Positions 62,601-64,000 of a stretch of 64,000 nucleotides of DNA are shown piece by piece; within the stretch, counting starts at the first letter, position 1; each line of letters starts with the position of its first letter. Below the pieces are notes generated by a model, which had not been told where the DNA came from, ran no database searches, and saw only the letters and a list, made by a program, of their open reading frames with translations. Source of the stretch: Liquidambar formosana (taxonomy: Eukaryota; Streptophyta; Magnoliopsida; Saxifragales; Altingiaceae); contig JBBPBK010000048.1 in NCBI GenBank assembly GCA_039720395.1, positions 1,679,501-1,743,500 on the forward strand, read 5' to 3'. A program made the position numbers and the translations under genes.

Positions 62601-64000
62601 TCTCTTCTATGTTTGGAACCTTTTGTTTTTTTTTAATAACTACTTCATGGATTTGTTCAGAAAGCTATATTCAGCAGTCAAAATCTATTCCTGAACCAAC
62701 AGTTTCCATTTCACGGTCCGTCACAACTAATCATTCTGTTGCACCATCTGCTGCTGTTTCGATTGAGAAGCTGCCCCCTAGTGCTTCAGACTTTCCTTCC
62801 CTGACTGGGGAAACTGCATCCATTATGAACGAGTCTGTGAGAAGATCTAATTCCATCAACGATCAGCCGAAGACGCCAAGCAAGAAAGATCAAATGCACT
62901 CCCAACCACAGCTACAGGTATTCTATACAGTTACTCCCTATGTAACTTCTTTCTTTCTTTCTTTCTTTTTTTTTTTTTTTTTTTTTTTTTCCTTGAGTAA
63001 TATGCTAGTGTGGCCTTTGATGCCCACCGCTGGCAGTGTGCTACTGATATTCAGAGGGGTTTGATTCCTTCCCCTCAGTCTCCACTGCAGGTAATGCACA
63101 AAGCCACAAATAAGTATGAAGTTTGCAAAGTGACTGCTGAGGAAGAGACCCGGCAGAGGCAGTTGAGGGCTATACTCAACAAGCTAACCCCTCGAAACTT
63201 TAAAAAGCTTTTTGGGAAGGTCAAGGAGATCAATATTGACAATGCAGACACTCTCTCCGGTGTTGTTTCACAGATATTTGATAAAGCTCTGATGGTACCA
63301 ACTTTCTGTGAAATGTATGCAAACTTATGCTATTATCTTGCTGGTGAGCTGCCTGATTTCACCAAAGACAATGAGAAAATCACCTTTAAGAGGTTGCTTC
63401 TAAATAAGTGCCAGCAGGAATTTGAGAGGGGAGAAAGAGAGCAAGCTGATGCTAATAGAGTAGAAGAGGATGGAGAAGTTAAACAATCTGAAGAGGGGAG
63501 AGAGGAGAAGAAGAGTTGGGCACGAAGACGAATGTTAGGGAATATTAGATTGATTGGGGAGTTGTATAAGAAGAAGATGTTGTCAGAGAGGATCATGCAT
63601 GTGAACATCATTAAGTTGCTGGGTCAGTGTCAGAATCTAGAAGGGGAAGATATAGAAGCTCTGTGCAAACTAATGAGCACTATAGGTCGAGAGATGATAG
63701 ACCATCCCAAAGCGAAGGAGCAAATGGATAAATATTTTGACATTATGGCGAATTTATCAAACAACATGACATTATCTTCTAGGTTGAGGTTCATGTTGAA
63801 GGATGCAATTGATCTGAGAAAGAATAATTCTGGACGTAGAAGAGAGTCTGTGAGAAGATCTAATTCCATCAACGATCAGCCGAAGATGCCAAGCAAGAAA
63901 GATCAAAGGCACTCCCAACCACAGCTACAGGTATTCTATACAGTTACTAAAGTCCCATCTGTTCTCCCTATTTAACTTCTTTTTTTTTTTCCTTGAGTAA
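59410..64000 (+). repeat. 10.19-kb tandem duplication, right unit (runs off the window)
   Basis: It aligns with 49386-53840 at an offset of about 10.18-10.19 kb. Differences: about 394 bp equivalent to 51563-51956 (exons a and b) is missing near 62150. About 350 bp at 61520-61900 has no equivalent. Exon d lacks the frameshift and has an 18-bp in-frame deletion. The end of the window (ttccttgagtaa) is the start of yet another 996-bp repeat. Confidence 0.85.
62419..63930 (+). CDS. eIF4G: eIF4G-like gene, right unit, partial (MIF4G protein)
   Basis: Exons 62419-62541, 62661-62917 and 63037-63930 are all open and join in phase (1, then 0, then 0). The first two encode the NRAVPRAPSSQ and SYIQQSKSIPEP...ESVRRSNSINDQ segments of plant eIF4G. 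The third is a 298-codon exon with the complete MIF4G domain fused to NSGRRRESVRRSNSI at its end. The exon's donor (ctacag|gtattc) and the next T-rich tract imply a further MIF4G exon beyond the window. An upstream ATG at 62097 (MANRSKSHFRKPSRL) resembles the eIF4G start, but I could not join it in phase, and exons a and b are deleted. An extra codon (IGREMIDH) and some substitutions (ARRRMLGN preceded by KKSW) distinguish it. It may be a functional chimeric gene or a still-open pseudogene; MIF4G would bind eIF4A if expressed. Confidence 0.55.

Overview
The window is plant nuclear DNA, almost certainly from a eudicot. It is AT-rich and has GT-AG introns with T-rich acceptors. It carries plant-specific gene families (a CLASSY-type SNF2 protein, eIF4G with the plant N-terminus, a DDX41/RH35 helicase) and the usual plant transposon mix (L1 and RTE LINEs, SINEs, TRIMs, Stowaway, PIF/Harbinger-like, hAT, foldback MULE, Helitron-like, LTR elements). 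I cannot name the species. Coordinates of exons and element ends were read by eye from splice sites, reading phase, terminal repeats and target-site duplications (TSDs). Family names rest on remembered protein motifs, not on a search.

Layout. 0-6.3 kb: LTR-element terminus, a PIF/Harbinger-like element, intergenic DNA, then a CT-rich promoter/5' UTR. 6.36-21.8 kb: a three-exon CLASSY gene (about 1,406 codons, open throughout), which in Arabidopsis relatives brings RNA polymerase IV to chromatin for RNA-directed DNA methylation. Its 10.2-kb first intron is packed with nested transposons. 21.8-35.1 kb: transposon-rich spacer with an inverted second copy of the PIF-like element, several Helitron-like termini and a 972-bp foldback element. 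35.5-40.0 kb: an RH35/DDX41-type DEAD-box helicase locus with one nonsense codon and one 1-bp frameshift. 40-49.3 kb: spacer with two L1 LINE pieces, a hAT MITE and a duplicated unique segment.

49.4-64.0 kb is the most unusual part: a locus built from pieces of eIF4G, repeated at three scales. A segment of about 10.19 kb is tandemly duplicated (second copy cut by the window edge). Inside it a 996-bp unit carrying a complete MIF4G exon is tandemly repeated, and a third block (about 397 bp) from a different part of eIF4G is repeated downstream. Exon order is scrambled relative to ordinary eIF4G. The MIF4G exon has become a phase 0-0 (symmetric) exon, so tandem copies could be spliced in frame into a protein with several MIF4G domains. 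The left unit has a frameshift in an upstream exon; the right unit is open in every exon visible. A 2,102-bp solo LTR with a perfect 5-bp TSD sits inside one downstream block.

The intact gene here is the CLASSY gene. The helicase looks recently broken, or carries assembly errors. The eIF4G array is either a decaying duplication cluster or a young chimeric gene family.
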